Shown here: positions 37,094 through 46,755 of the stretch, piece after piece
Layout of the letters: every line of letters starts with the position of its first letter
Numbering within the stretch: position 1 is the first letter of the stretch
Translations under genes and position numbers: made by a program
The notes under the pieces: generated by a model
Seen by the model: the letters and a program-made list of their open reading frames with translations, nothing else
The model's database searches: none
Told to the model about the DNA's origin: nothing
NCBI GenBank assembly: GCA_022647615.1
Contig: JALCKZ010000001.1
Span: forward strand, 1,290,178-1,354,177
DNA from: Bacteroidales bacterium
GTDB taxonomy: Bacteria > Bacteroidota > Bacteroidia > Bacteroidales > UBA932
Direction of reading: 5' to 3'
DNA length: 64,000 bases

Positions 37094-38017
37094 ATGAATA
37101 TAGTTATATCGTTCATCACCGTAAATTACAACGGTATATCCGATACTTGTAAATTAATAGATTCAATTTACTTGCATCTAAATGATGGGTTATTAATTGT
37201 TTCAGATGGTAGTGCTATAACTTGTGAAATCATTGTCGTTGACAATAATAAAAAATCTGGCGAACTTGAACTAATAAAGAAAAAATATCCTAATATCACA
37301 TCTATTCAGAATCCAGATAACTCTGGCTTTGCTGCTGGCAATAATCTTGGAATTAGCAAAGCAAATGGGGATTATTTGTTTTTCATCAATAATGATGTTC
37401 AACTAAGAGATGACTCTTTTAAATATTTAATAGACAGAGTGTTATCGTCACCAAAAATTGCTGGTGCATCACCAAAAATTCTCTCTGCTAGAGATGGTAA
37501 TACTATCCAGTATGCAGGTTATACTCCTCTTTCAAAAATCACTATGAGGAACAAAACAATAGGGCTTAATGAGCAGGATATTGGTAAATATAACGTGGCA
37601 CATACTGTACCTTATATCCATGGAGCGGCATTTCTTATTAGGAAAGATGTAGTGGAGAAGATTGGAGGTTGGCCAGAGAGCTATTTTTTATACTATGAAG
37701 AGTTGGACTGGAGCGAGCAAATCAGACGAGCTGGCTATGAACTCTGGTACGAACCTATGTGTACAGTATATCATTCTGGAAGTGCGTCAATTGGGATAAA
37801 TTCTCCTGTGCAAGTTTTTTATATGACACGCAATAGAATGATTTTTGCTAAAAGAAATTTTAATAAGCTTAATGCATTTCTGAGCATTGTTTATCAGATG
37901 TGTATCGCAGTTCCAAAACAATGTGTTAAATTTGCCTTAAATGGCAAGTTTACATTAATTGCAACTTCTGCTAAAGCTTGTTGTTCAATTAGTAAGGAAG
38001 GTAAAGTTAACTTTTAA
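37094..38017 (+). CDS. Family 2 glycosyltransferase, rhamnosyltransferase-like
   Basis: A 307-residue GT-A enzyme. FITVNYNGISDT opens the nucleotide-binding fold, NPDNSGFAAGNNLGI follows, and the metal-binding motif is FINNDVQ in place of a classic DxD. HGAAFLIRKDVVEKIGGWPESYFLYYEELDWSEQIRRAGY is the acceptor-side signature of WbbL-like transferases. No membrane span. The sugar is not predictable. Confidence 0.85.
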   Translation: MNIVISFITVNYNGISDTCKLIDSIYLHLNDGLLIVSDGSAITCEIIVVDNNKKSGELELIKKKYPNITSIQNPDNSGFAAGNNLGISKANGDYLFFINNDVQLRDDSFKYLIDRVLSSPKIAGASPKILSARDGNTIQYAGYTPLSKITMRNKTIGLNEQDIGKYNVAHTVPYIHGAAFLIRKDVVEKIGGWPESYFLYYEELDWSEQIRRAGYELWYEPMCTVYHSGSASIGINSPVQVFYMTRNRMIFAKRNFNKLNAFLSIVYQMCIAVPKQCVKFALNGKFTLIATSAKACCSISKEGKVNF

Positions 38018-38028
38018 AGTTTATTGGT

Positions 38029-39180
38029 ATGCCTGCGTATTTACATATTATTGACATTATACTTTTTATTCTGCTTGGAATATCTGTTTTATATGTTTTC
38101 TTTTTTGCACTTTTCTCTTTAAAGGCAGGCCATGAGAAATATTCTAGAGCTACAAAAAATTATAAGATAGCAGCTTTTATCCCCGCGTACAAAGAAGATA
38201 ACGTTATTGAAGAATGTGTCCAACAAGTTCTTGCTCAGGAATATCCTAAAGACTTATTTGAAGTAATTGTAATAGCGGATCATATGGGTAATGACGTTGT
38301 AGATAGATTATCAAAGCTCCCGATAGCAGTTATTATTCCAAATTTTGAACACAGTTCCAAAGCTGCGGCGCTTAAATATGCAGTTGAGCAAATAAAAATA
38401 GATTTTGACATTGCAGTAGTTCTTGATGCCGATAATATTATTGAGAAAACGTTTTTGCAAGACATTGCGGATGCCTTTGACAATGGAATGGAAGTTGTTC
38501 AAGCTCACAGAATTGCAAAGAATACTGATACACCAGTTGCAATCTTAGATGCCTGCAGTGAGGAGATAAATAATGCAATTTTTAGAAAAGGTCAAGTTGC
38601 AGTAGGTTTTTCTGCCAATCTGATTGGCTCTGGTATGGCATTCAAGTACAGTTGGTTCCGTGATAATGTGAAGAAGTTGGAGTCTGCCGGAGAGGATAAG
38701 GAATTAGAAAGGCTGCTTTGCAAGGACAGAATGTTTGTTGACTTTTTGAGTGAAACATATGTGTATGATCAAAAAGTTAGTAAAAGTTCATCTTTTTATT
38801 CGCAAAGGAGGAGATGGATTGCATCTCAGTTCGGGATTTTTGCAAAATCTATTGGAGAGTTTCCCAGTGCTATTTTTAGTGGAAACTTTGATTATGCTAA
38901 TAAAATATTCCAATGGAGCCAACCCCCAAGGGTTATTTTGCTAGGCTTCGTTGGGCTCATAACTGCTGTATTAACAGTCTTTTACATTGGCTATAGCCTA
39001 AAGTGGTGGCTCCTCCTTTTCTTGTTAGGATTTACCTTTGCATTTGGTATTCCAGACAGGCTTGTTAATGAGGATTTTAAAAAGGCAATTGGATCGGTGC
39101 CTCTGCTTGGCTTAATGATGTTTGCCAATTTATTTAGGACAAGAGGTGTCAATAAAAAATTTATCCATACTGAACATTAA
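38029..39180 (+). CDS. Membrane family 2 glycosyltransferase, processive-like
   Basis: 383 residues: an N-terminal helix (about 7-27), a GT2 domain with FIPAYKEDNVIEECVQQVL, VVLDADN (DxD), and the QRRRWIASQ motif (QxxRW) typical of hyaluronan/cellulose-synthase-like enzymes, then two C-terminal helices near 300-345. Such proteins can be processive, but in a repeat-unit locus this one may add a single sugar. It sits 11 bases after the previous transferase and 6 before the acetyltransferase. Confidence 0.82.
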   Translation: MPAYLHIIDIILFILLGISVLYVFFFALFSLKAGHEKYSRATKNYKIAAFIPAYKEDNVIEECVQQVLAQEYPKDLFEVIVIADHMGNDVVDRLSKLPIAVIIPNFEHSSKAAALKYAVEQIKIDFDIAVVLDADNIIEKTFLQDIADAFDNGMEVVQAHRIAKNTDTPVAILDACSEEINNAIFRKGQVAVGFSANLIGSGMAFKYSWFRDNVKKLESAGEDKELERLLCKDRMFVDFLSETYVYDQKVSKSSSFYSQRRRWIASQFGIFAKSIGEFPSAIFSGNFDYANKIFQWSQPPRVILLGFVGLITAVLTVFYIGYSLKWWLLLFLLGFTFAFGIPDRLVNEDFKKAIGSVPLLGLMMFANLFRTRGVNKKFIHTEH

Positions 39181-39186
39181 AATATC

Positions 39187-39831
39187 ATGATGAAAAGTTT
39201 AATATTAGGTGCTGGTAAATATGGTCAGGTGTATTTATCTTATTTAAAAGAGTGTGGTGTGAATATCGTTGGTTTTTTAGATGATACTCCTGAATTGCAG
39301 GGAATTTCTATCAATGGAATACCTGTTTTGGGTACTATCTCAACACTACCGATATGGAAAGATAAAATCAATGCTGAATCAGTGTATTGCCCAATTGGCA
39401 ACAATATCGCAAGAGTAAAATTTTTACAAAACGCAATCTCTCTTGGATATAAAGTTCCTAATTTCATTCATCCTAAAGCAAATTGCTCACGCGATGCCAA
39501 AATTGGTGAACATGGCATTTATGTTTTGCCGGGGACTACTATAATGCCTTTATGTGAAATACGTGATTTCGTCATGCTTAGTGTAAATGGCACTGTCGCG
39601 CATCATTCATTGCTAGAGGAAGGCACATTTTTGTCCACTGGTGTTAATTTTGGAACACGTATTACGGCTCACAAATATGTTTACGTGGGAATTGGGGCTA
39701 CGATAATGACAGGCGTTTCGGAGCTTGGCGAAAATTGCTTGATTGGGGCTGGCGCTGTAGTGATTAAAGATGTTCCTGCTAATGCTGTTGTTGCTGGTGT
39801 CCCGGCTAAAATTTTGAAGTATCAGAAATAG
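39187..39831 (+). CDS. PglD/NeuD-like sugar O- or N-acetyltransferase
   Basis: 214 residues. An N-terminal Rossmann-like part (LILGAGKYGQVYLSYL, VGFLDDTPELQG) is followed by a left-handed beta-helix of hexapeptide repeats with the catalytic His in NGTVAHHSLLEEG. The C-terminal GVSELGENCLIGAGAVVIKDVPANAVVAGVPAK is standard. Relatives acetylate amino sugars (PglD) or sialic acids (NeuD). The VioA-like aminotransferase in this locus could supply a 4-amino sugar substrate, which is inference. Confidence 0.82.
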   Translation: MMKSLILGAGKYGQVYLSYLKECGVNIVGFLDDTPELQGISINGIPVLGTISTLPIWKDKINAESVYCPIGNNIARVKFLQNAISLGYKVPNFIHPKANCSRDAKIGEHGIYVLPGTTIMPLCEIRDFVMLSVNGTVAHHSLLEEGTFLSTGVNFGTRITAHKYVYVGIGATIMTGVSELGENCLIGAGAVVIKDVPANAVVAGVPAKILKYQK

Positions 39832-39844
39832 AAATTAAAACATG

Positions 39845-40765
39845 TTATTTATATGCTCTGTAATAATGTTTCAGCTCTGATGCGATAACATGTGAGAAAG
39901 CATTAGCACCATTCTCATTTAAATGTACAGGATCTGAAAAAAATGTTGCTTTGTGAAATGAAGCATCGTCATAGTGATCTATTACTGGTATATCGTATGC
40001 TGTACAAATTCTCTTGAATATTTCAATAGACTTATCGTAGTTATTGTCGTTAGAAGCGAAATGCGGAGAAATTACAAAAATTAGTTTTGATTTTCCACGA
40101 GTGTCTATTATCAGTTTCTTCAAATAGTAAACTTTTAATGTATCTATATTATTTTTTTTAGTGTCTATAGCAGCAGGTTCTCTTTTTAAAGTGCTGTCGG
40201 AGTAGCCTTGGCATCTCACAAAACCATTGTCATTTGGGTCATCTATTTGTAAAAAAGCGGAATTGAGAATCATAAGTGTTTTTGAATTGTACTTATATGA
40301 GCTACTTAACATTTTAACCCTGCTTAATGGGTCAACAGAGTTAACAATTTCTTTTATCTCTGGTTCATTATAGTATGTCAATAATGGTGATATATATATA
40401 TCGTTGTTAGCCTTTTCCAAATCATATTCTGGGAAAAAATCGTATATAATTAATTTTGGATTATACCTTTTTTCTATACTCTTATATATTCCATAAAAAC
40501 AAATTATCCCTTGCCCCCTAAGTCCGCAATTGTAACAAGACATATGGAGTGAATCTTTTATTACGTCTGGATCATAGTGGAAAAGTGCCCTAGAGGATCC
40601 AAAAATAAGAATGTCCTCATTTGTCTTGTCCATTATCTTGTTCATTCTGAATATCTCTCCTCCCTTAGAATTTGAGATAAGTTTATTTAGAATTAAACCA
40701 TTAATAATATCTATAACAATGGCAATTAATAGTATATATACCAATGTGGTGCAAAATTTTTTCAT
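39845..40765 (-). CDS. SGNH-type acyltransferase/esterase partner, membrane-anchored (copy 1)
   Basis: 306 residues with an N-terminal signal anchor (LVYILLIAIVIDIINGLIL). ILIFGSSRALFHYDPD carries the nucleophile Ser (GSS), and DPVHLNENGANAF the catalytic Asp-His pair. The layout matches AlgJ/AlgX-like or DltD-like proteins that move acyl groups onto exported polysaccharide together with an MBOAT. The MBOAT gene lies 11 bases upstream on the same strand. This pair looks more A+T-rich than the one further upstream. Confidence 0.72.
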   Translation of the reverse strand: MKKFCTTLVYILLIAIVIDIINGLILNKLISNSKGGEIFRMNKIMDKTNEDILIFGSSRALFHYDPDVIKDSLHMSCYNCGLRGQGIICFYGIYKSIEKRYNPKLIIYDFFPEYDLEKANNDIYISPLLTYYNEPEIKEIVNSVDPLSRVKMLSSSYKYNSKTLMILNSAFLQIDDPNDNGFVRCQGYSDSTLKREPAAIDTKKNNIDTLKVYYLKKLIIDTRGKSKLIFVISPHFASNDNNYDKSIEIFKRICTAYDIPVIDHYDDASFHKATFFSDPVHLNENGANAFSHVIASELKHYYRAYK

Positions 40766-40776
40766 TATTCGATTAA

Positions 40777-42219
40777 TTAAAAACTTGCATAAATAAAATT
40801 ACCGGTATTAAGAACGCCAAATAATAAGATTGCAAACAAGACTGCTAGGTATGCGGACCATCTAACGTATGTGTGCCTGTTATTGAATAGTAATATTTTA
40901 TTTGGGTAGAACTCAAGAAAGTAATCATTTATGAAGAGTATGATAACACTGCCAAGACCATATGTTAATGTTGCCTTGTCCCAGTATATATGAAACGAAG
41001 TGTCTGTAAATACTCTATTGATAACTTGAAGCGCACCTTTTAGAGTTGGCAAACGGAAGAATATCCAAGCAAAATTCACAATTATAAATGTTATGACAAT
41101 CCTAAATACCTTTATCCAACCGCCATAGGTGCATTTTTGTATTCCCCAAAATTTTTCTACGATTTGCGCAATCCCATGTAGAATGCCCCATATAATAAAA
41201 GTCCAGTTTGCCCCGTGCCAAATTCCACTAACCAAAAATGTTATAAATATATTATTATAACAGCGTAGCTTACTGCATCTGTTCCCACCAAGAGGAATGT
41301 AAACATAGTCTTTCAACCATGTAGATAACGAGATATGCCATCTTCTCCAAAAATCAGTAATGCTGACTGAAAAATATGGTCTGTTAAAGTTGTTAATAAT
41401 GTCAAACCCTAGCACCTTTCCGACTCCTATTGCCATTAGGGAGTATCCTCCAAAGTCGCTATATATTTGTATTGTGTATAGTATGCTTGCAAATAGGCAT
41501 GTCAAACCTGTTTGGTGCATGAAACTACTATATACAAAGTCAACATAAATCCCCAACCTGTCAGCTACAACAACTTTCATAAACATACCCCATAGAAATA
41601 ATTTCATGCCTGTGGTGGCTTTAATAGCATTAAATGGTTTGGTGTTATTCTTTATCTGAGGTAAAAGGCTGCCCGATTTACTAATAGGACCAGAAATAAT
41701 TTGGGGGAAGAATGATGTAAATAGAGCATAGTCTAGAAAATTGTGTTCAGCTTTTTCTTTTTTATAATAAACATCAAAGACATAGCCTAGTGTTTGAAAA
41801 GTGAAAAATGATATACCAATTGGGATCGCGATATTAAGACCTTGTAAATGGAAGCTCATACCCAGCATGTTCAACATCCCAGAAAGTGTGCTATTGATGA
41901 AATTGTAGTACTTAAATATGATTAACGGTAAAACAATTATTAGGGTTATCAGAGTAATTACTCCAGTAGATAATTTGTGTTTTTTTTCTATATATAATGC
42001 AAGAAAGTAGGTAATCGCGGTCGTCTCAAGAAGAACAAGCGCATATGCAGGTTTCCAATTCATGTAGAAGATGTAACTGGAAACCAACAGTACTATGTTC
42101 CTTATTTTTATGCACTTGCAAGGAATTGCATAGTATAATGCAAATACTATCGGAAAGAAAATAAAAAATTTAAATGAATTGAAAAACACGGGTATTTTTT
42201 TATTGTATTTTAACTTCAA
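40777..42219 (-). CDS. MBOAT-family O-acyltransferase, AlgI-like (copy 1)
   Basis: 480 residues with about 11 membrane helices. PISKSGSLLPQI and SGIWHGANWTFIIWG, with the invariant His, are MBOAT/AlgI hallmarks; FWRRWHISLSTWLKDYVYIPLGG is also typical. It would pass acyl groups across the inner membrane to the SGNH partner. The ATG at 42219 overlaps the upstream SGNH gene by 20 bases. An alternative GTG at 42189 gives FFNSFKFFIFFPIVF directly after the start, which matches the N-terminus of copy 2 (MLFNSIAF) better, so the real start may be 42189. Confidence 0.85.
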   Translation of the reverse strand: MKLKYNKKIPVFFNSFKFFIFFPIVFALYYAIPCKCIKIRNIVLLVSSYIFYMNWKPAYALVLLETTAITYFLALYIEKKHKLSTGVITLITLIIVLPLIIFKYYNFINSTLSGMLNMLGMSFHLQGLNIAIPIGISFFTFQTLGYVFDVYYKKEKAEHNFLDYALFTSFFPQIISGPISKSGSLLPQIKNNTKPFNAIKATTGMKLFLWGMFMKVVVADRLGIYVDFVYSSFMHQTGLTCLFASILYTIQIYSDFGGYSLMAIGVGKVLGFDIINNFNRPYFSVSITDFWRRWHISLSTWLKDYVYIPLGGNRCSKLRCYNNIFITFLVSGIWHGANWTFIIWGILHGIAQIVEKFWGIQKCTYGGWIKVFRIVITFIIVNFAWIFFRLPTLKGALQVINRVFTDTSFHIYWDKATLTYGLGSVIILFINDYFLEFYPNKILLFNNRHTYVRWSAYLAVLFAILLFGVLNTGNFIYASF

Positions 42220-43105
42220 TCATTTTACTAAATTTTTCGGCACCAACATCTGATAGGTGGTCGCAATCAAAGAAGTCGTTGTTTGTAAAACTTGGATTTT
42301 GAATATAATCACAGAATGTTATATGTTTATTTGTTAACTGTTTCTCTGCAATAATCTTATAGTATAAATTTAATTGGGCTGTTTGCATTTTTTTGCGGTA
42401 TTCTTTTGTAACAGGTGGCTGAATAATGAAGAGTCTGATATGTTTCTTATTGCATAAATTGATAATATCATCTAAATAGCCAATATTTCCCAACAATCTT
42501 GTAGTATCCATTACCTCATCCTTGGTAAGAATGGTGTGTCTCTTTATAGCTTCGTTTATGGAGTATTCAGTTATTGGAATCTTATTGGAAGACTTATATG
42601 CAGTCCCGAATCCTAATCTATTACAACCGCGCATATCTTCACCACGCAAGTATGCCGTTAATTTATCTGCCATCCTTGCGTTTGTTATTTCTAAAGCGAA
42701 TGGCTTTTTATTGTAGCCCATGTACATTGAGTAGTAGGCAATTCTCCAATTTTCTACACTTATATCCATGTTTGACAATAGGTTGTCATCGGATAGAACT
42801 AGAATCACATTCTTTAAATTTTTCTCTTGTTCTGCATATTTATACAGTACAAACTTATCTCTCTCCAAATCTTCTGACACATTTGATAGGTTAAATGCTT
42901 TGCTGCTAAGGTATTCAGGGTTGATTCCATAGTAGGCATGTGAGCTGCCAAGTATCAGTGTTTCAACTGTATTCCCGTTTTTCTTCATCCATTCATCTTT
43001 GTATTTATATGAGTTAGGTATATGTCTCATATAAACTTCCAAACATGCCGATGCAATAACTATCGGGATGAGAAAATAAATAAATATTTTGAGAAATTTC
43101 TTCAT
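42200..43105 (-). CDS. SGNH-type acyltransferase/esterase partner, membrane-anchored (copy 2)
   Basis: 301 residues from the ATG at 43105 (one base after the MBOAT stop; a longer frame starts at 43144 within the MBOAT gene). Signal anchor: FLKIFIYFLIPIVIASACLEVYM. LILGSSHAYYGINPEYL has the Ser motif, and FDCDHLSDVGAEKF the Asp-His pair. It is clearly related in layout to copy 1, but sequence identity appears low. Substrate is unknown; the MBOAT partnership implies transfer of acetyl or another acyl group to the polysaccharide. Confidence 0.72.
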   Translation of the reverse strand: MKKFLKIFIYFLIPIVIASACLEVYMRHIPNSYKYKDEWMKKNGNTVETLILGSSHAYYGINPEYLSSKAFNLSNVSEDLERDKFVLYKYAEQEKNLKNVILVLSDDNLLSNMDISVENWRIAYYSMYMGYNKKPFALEITNARMADKLTAYLRGEDMRGCNRLGFGTAYKSSNKIPITEYSINEAIKRHTILTKDEVMDTTRLLGNIGYLDDIINLCNKKHIRLFIIQPPVTKEYRKKMQTAQLNLYYKIIAEKQLTNKHITFCDYIQNPSFTNNDFFDCDHLSDVGAEKFSKMIEVKIQ

Positions 43106-43106
43106 G

Positions 43107-44540
43107 TTAGAATTGGAAATAAATGAATGATGCGCTCTTGCCACCCAAGAATACTATCACAATCAGCATAATGTAATAGATTGCCCAGCGGAGAGCTCTG
43201 TTTTTTATGTATGCGTCAAATTGAAGCGGGTGCCTCTTGTCTCTCTGAAGCCACTCAATAATAACCATCACTAAAACCAAGATGATAGATTTCTTTCCAA
43301 TCGGCAGTCCGGCCACATGTTTTGCAGTAAACATTCCGCCTATGTAACCAAATGCTTGTGAGACTGTTGTGGCTCTGAATATTACCCATCCTATTAGGGC
43401 AAGGCAGAATGTCATGAGCATTTGCAGGAATTCTTTTATTGACGGAAGTATCTTTCCCGGAGCAACTATCGTTTTGTATTTTATGTTGATTCCCAAAAGG
43501 ATGAATACCAAGAATAAAAAGGCATGATAAAGTCCCCACATTACGAATGTCCAGTTTGCTCCATGCCACAGGCCGCAAAGAGCAAATACAATTGCGGAGT
43601 TTAATATAGTTCTGCCGGTTCCCTTTCTATTGCCGCCTAGTGGAATGTATATATAGTCTGTAAACCAAGATGTTAGGGATATATGCCACTTGGACCAAAA
43701 CTCTCTTGGATTGCGTGAAAAATACGGCAGATTGAAGTTTGTCATCAACTGTACTCCAAACAATTTTGCAGTGCCAATTGCAATGTCTGAATAACCTGAG
43801 AAATCTCCATATATCTGGAATGTGAATAAAAATGCACCAATGATAAGTGTAGTCCCGTCACAGTTTTGCCAATTTGCAAATATCTGATTTACAGTTATAG
43901 CGCAATTGTCTGCAATAACAATCTTTTTAAAAAATCCCCATAACATGTGCCTGCATCCGTCAACTGCATCTTTGTAATCAAAGTGTCTTTCCTTTTGGAA
44001 CTGAGGCAGCAGGTTGGTTGCTCTCTCTATAGGTCCTGCAACCAGCTGAGGGAAGAAACTAAGGTATGCAGCAAAGTTTACAAAGCTCTTTGATGCTGCA
44101 AGCTTGCCTTTGTAAACGTCTATAGAATAGCTTAATGCCTGGAACGTGTAAAAACTGACGCCAACCGGAAGGATTACTTTTACGGTTATGGCATCCATCG
44201 TAACTCCAAAGAGTCCAAGCAATTGTGCCATGCTCTCAGCAAAGAAATTAAAGTATTTGAAGAAACCAAGTATACCAAGGTTTACAATTATATTGACGGC
44301 GCTAACCAGTTTTTGTTTATTTCTTTTACCCTCATATTTCTCTATCAGCAAGCCACTTAGATAACTAAGAAATGTTGTAAGCAGTATCAGCCCAAGGAAT
44401 CTCCAGTCCCACCAGCCATAGAATACATAACTGGCAACAAGTACAAAGAAGTTCTGAGCGTTTAACTTTTTAAAGATAAACCAGTAGCAGATAAATACAA
44501 TCGGCAGGAATACTAAAAAGGCTATTGAATTAAAGAGCAT
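43107..44540 (-). CDS. MBOAT-family O-acyltransferase, AlgI-like (copy 2)
   Basis: 477 residues, about 11 membrane helices, starting MLFNSIAFLVFLPIVF. AGPIERATNLLPQF, FWSKWHISLTSWFTDYIYIPLGG and GLWHGANWTFVMWG contain the conserved MBOAT residues including the invariant His. First gene of the four-gene minus-strand block MBOAT-SGNH-MBOAT-SGNH. It has its own divergent promoter and looks less A+T-rich than copy 1. Confidence 0.88.
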   Translation of the reverse strand: MLFNSIAFLVFLPIVFICYWFIFKKLNAQNFFVLVASYVFYGWWDWRFLGLILLTTFLSYLSGLLIEKYEGKRNKQKLVSAVNIIVNLGILGFFKYFNFFAESMAQLLGLFGVTMDAITVKVILPVGVSFYTFQALSYSIDVYKGKLAASKSFVNFAAYLSFFPQLVAGPIERATNLLPQFQKERHFDYKDAVDGCRHMLWGFFKKIVIADNCAITVNQIFANWQNCDGTTLIIGAFLFTFQIYGDFSGYSDIAIGTAKLFGVQLMTNFNLPYFSRNPREFWSKWHISLTSWFTDYIYIPLGGNRKGTGRTILNSAIVFALCGLWHGANWTFVMWGLYHAFLFLVFILLGINIKYKTIVAPGKILPSIKEFLQMLMTFCLALIGWVIFRATTVSQAFGYIGGMFTAKHVAGLPIGKKSIILVLVMVIIEWLQRDKRHPLQFDAYIKNRALRWAIYYIMLIVIVFLGGKSASFIYFQF

Positions 44541-44580
44541 TTCTCACAGTTTTAGGTTAATACGTTCAGCGTTTATATGA

Positions 44581-44588
44581 CAAAAATA
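44581..44588 (-). promoter_or_regulatory. Putative -7 box for the MBOAT/SGNH block
   Basis: Minus-strand TATTTTTG lies 41 bases before the MBOAT ATG at 44540. It stands back to back with the plus-strand box at 44601. Confidence 0.45.
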
Positions 44589-44600
44589 CAATAAATTGGC

Positions 44601-44608
44601 TATATTTG
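44601..44608 (+). promoter_or_regulatory. Putative -7 box for the second half of the locus
   Basis: TATATTTG lies 38 bases before the start of the double glycosyltransferase gene at 44646. It restarts plus-strand transcription after the inverted acyltransferase block. Confidence 0.5.
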
Positions 44609-44645
44609 TAACAATGGAGTCTTCATCCCCAAAACTGAAAATCTT

Positions 44646-46742
44646 ATGCATAAATTTAAAGGGATAATTGGGAAAGTCAGATATGTTTTAATTGTAGAGT
44701 GGTACAATTTTTTTTGGAATATCTTAGGAAAACGCAATAAGATAGTTCCTCACATTGCGTCAATTGAAGAAACTGTAGATAAAATCGTTCACGACAAATG
44801 CTCTGTCTCAAGGTTTGGAGATGGAGAAGTGTTGCTTACACTGCCCTGGAAAAATATTGGTTTTCAACATGGCAGTGTGCCTCTGTCTGAAAAATTAACT
44901 GAGGTGCTTACAAGTAATCTTCCTAATCATATTGTCTGTTTATCAGATACTTTTAGAGATTTAAAGAGGTACAACAGAAGGACTCGTCGGTTTTGGACTT
45001 GCCATTTTTATCTTTATGATTATTTGTGGGCCAGATGTCTTGACCCAAATAAACAATACTATAATACTTTTGTTTCCAGATTATATAGCGATTTTGCCGA
45101 TAAGAGTAAATGTGGGGCTTGGTTTAAAGATGTCAAAAGAATCTGGGATGGAAGAGATATAATTTTTATAGAGGGAGAGAAAAGCAGATTGGGAGTCGGC
45201 AATGACCTATTTGATAATGCTAAGAGTATCAGAAGAATATTGGGTCTTGCATCAGATGGCTTTGAGCGATATAATGATTTAATAGGTCTTGCGAAAAAAT
45301 TTGGAACAAAAGATACTTTGTTTCTTTTGGCTTTAGGCCCGACTGCTACATGCCTTGCGTATGACCTGGCAAAGTTAGGCTATCAGGCTATGGATATTGG
45401 CCACATAGATATTGAATATGAGTGGTGGAGGATGAAAGCCAAAAGAAAGGTAAAGATTAGTCATAAGTTTGTCAATGAGGCTGTTGGTGGAAATGTAGTT
45501 ACCGATGAAGATAATTTTGATTCAAAGTATAAGTCTCAAATTATTGCTAGTGTTAAAGATATTCCTTTCAAGCGCCCTAGGACTGTTGCATATTGTACCC
45601 CTGAAATTTATTTGCCCGGAGGCATAGAGAGAGTGGTTAGTACAAAGTGCAATTATTTTTCTGAGCATTTAGGATATGAAATGTATATAATCCTTACAGA
45701 TAATCCGGACAAGAAACCTTATTATGATATTTCCAAAAAAGTGCACATTGTTCAGCTTGGAATTAGATATGAAGATTTATGGGACGCAAATATATTTAAG
45801 AAGGTGTTGTTTTATGTTAATAAGCAGGTGAAATACAGATACTTGTTAAAACGATACCTTTTTACAATAAAGCCTGATATTACTGTCTCTTGTATGAGGA
45901 GAGAGATTAATTTTATTACTGGCATCCATGATGGGAGCAAGAAGATTGCGGAGTTGCATATAAACAAGAGCAACCTTAGGAGATTTGACACTTCCCCTTA
46001 TGACAGCGGGCCTTCTATTTTGTATAACAAAATTATTCCAAATCTATGGAACAGAACCTTAGTTTCTAAACTTAGAAAGCTGTCAAAGTTCATCACTTTG
46101 TCTGAAGAAGATGCTAAACATTGGAAAGAGCTTAATAATGTGGCAGTTATTCCGGACCCTATACCTTTTTTGCCTGAGAGGGTTAGCAATTGTTCTGCTA
46201 AGAGAGTAATTGCTATTGGCCGATATGTGCCTCAGAAAGGTTTTGATATCCTGTTAAATATCTGGAAAAAAATTGAGAATAAATTTCCTGATTGGGAACT
46301 ATGCATTTACGGTCCCGGAGAAATAGATTTCTATAAAAAAATAGCATCAGATTTAAATCTAAAGCATTGTAAACTGTTTGGCGCCATTACTCCGGAACAA
46401 GTTAACCAAGAGTTTGTCAAGTCCTCTATACAAGTGCTTTCATCTAGATATGAGGGCTTTGGAATGGTTATAATAGAGGCTATGGCTTGCGGATTGCCAA
46501 GCGTATCTTTTGCCTGTCCATCCGGGCCTGCTGATATAATTACTGATGGTAAAGACGGTTACCTGATTAAATCTATGGACCAGGATGTCTTTTGCAGTAA
46601 GTTGTCATCATTAATGTTGGATGAAAACTTGAGAAAGGAGATGGGGGCAAATGCAAGGAAGACGGCTGAAAAATATTCTATTAAAAATATAGCCGGGCAA
46701 TGGATTGAATTATTTGATGAAGTATTGGGAGAGAAAAAATAA
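44646..46742 (+). CDS. Fused GT-D (DUF1792-like) and GT4 glycosyltransferase
   Basis: 698 residues carrying two transferases. Residues ~30-270 resemble the GT-D/DUF1792 family: SVSRFGDGEVLL (DxE motif), DIIFIEGEKSRLGVGNDLFDNAKSI and LFLLALGPTATCLAYDLAKLG. Residues ~315-690 are a GT-B fold of family GT4: TPEIYLPGGIERVV, AIGRYVPQKGFDILL, and EGFGMVIIEAMACGLP with the E-x7-E signature. The domains may add two consecutive sugars. Both are soluble, facing the cytoplasm. No break is visible between them. Confidence 0.82.
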   Translation: MHKFKGIIGKVRYVLIVEWYNFFWNILGKRNKIVPHIASIEETVDKIVHDKCSVSRFGDGEVLLTLPWKNIGFQHGSVPLSEKLTEVLTSNLPNHIVCLSDTFRDLKRYNRRTRRFWTCHFYLYDYLWARCLDPNKQYYNTFVSRLYSDFADKSKCGAWFKDVKRIWDGRDIIFIEGEKSRLGVGNDLFDNAKSIRRILGLASDGFERYNDLIGLAKKFGTKDTLFLLALGPTATCLAYDLAKLGYQAMDIGHIDIEYEWWRMKAKRKVKISHKFVNEAVGGNVVTDEDNFDSKYKSQIIASVKDIPFKRPRTVAYCTPEIYLPGGIERVVSTKCNYFSEHLGYEMYIILTDNPDKKPYYDISKKVHIVQLGIRYEDLWDANIFKKVLFYVNKQVKYRYLLKRYLFTIKPDITVSCMRREINFITGIHDGSKKIAELHINKSNLRRFDTSPYDSGPSILYNKIIPNLWNRTLVSKLRKLSKFITLSEEDAKHWKELNNVAVIPDPIPFLPERVSNCSAKRVIAIGRYVPQKGFDILLNIWKKIENKFPDWELCIYGPGEIDFYKKIASDLNLKHCKLFGAITPEQVNQEFVKSSIQVLSSRYEGFGMVIIEAMACGLPSVSFACPSGPADIITDGKDGYLIKSMDQDVFCSKLSSLMLDENLRKEMGANARKTAEKYSIKNIAGQWIELFDEVLGEKK

Positions 46743-46755
46743 TACTAAAAACGAT

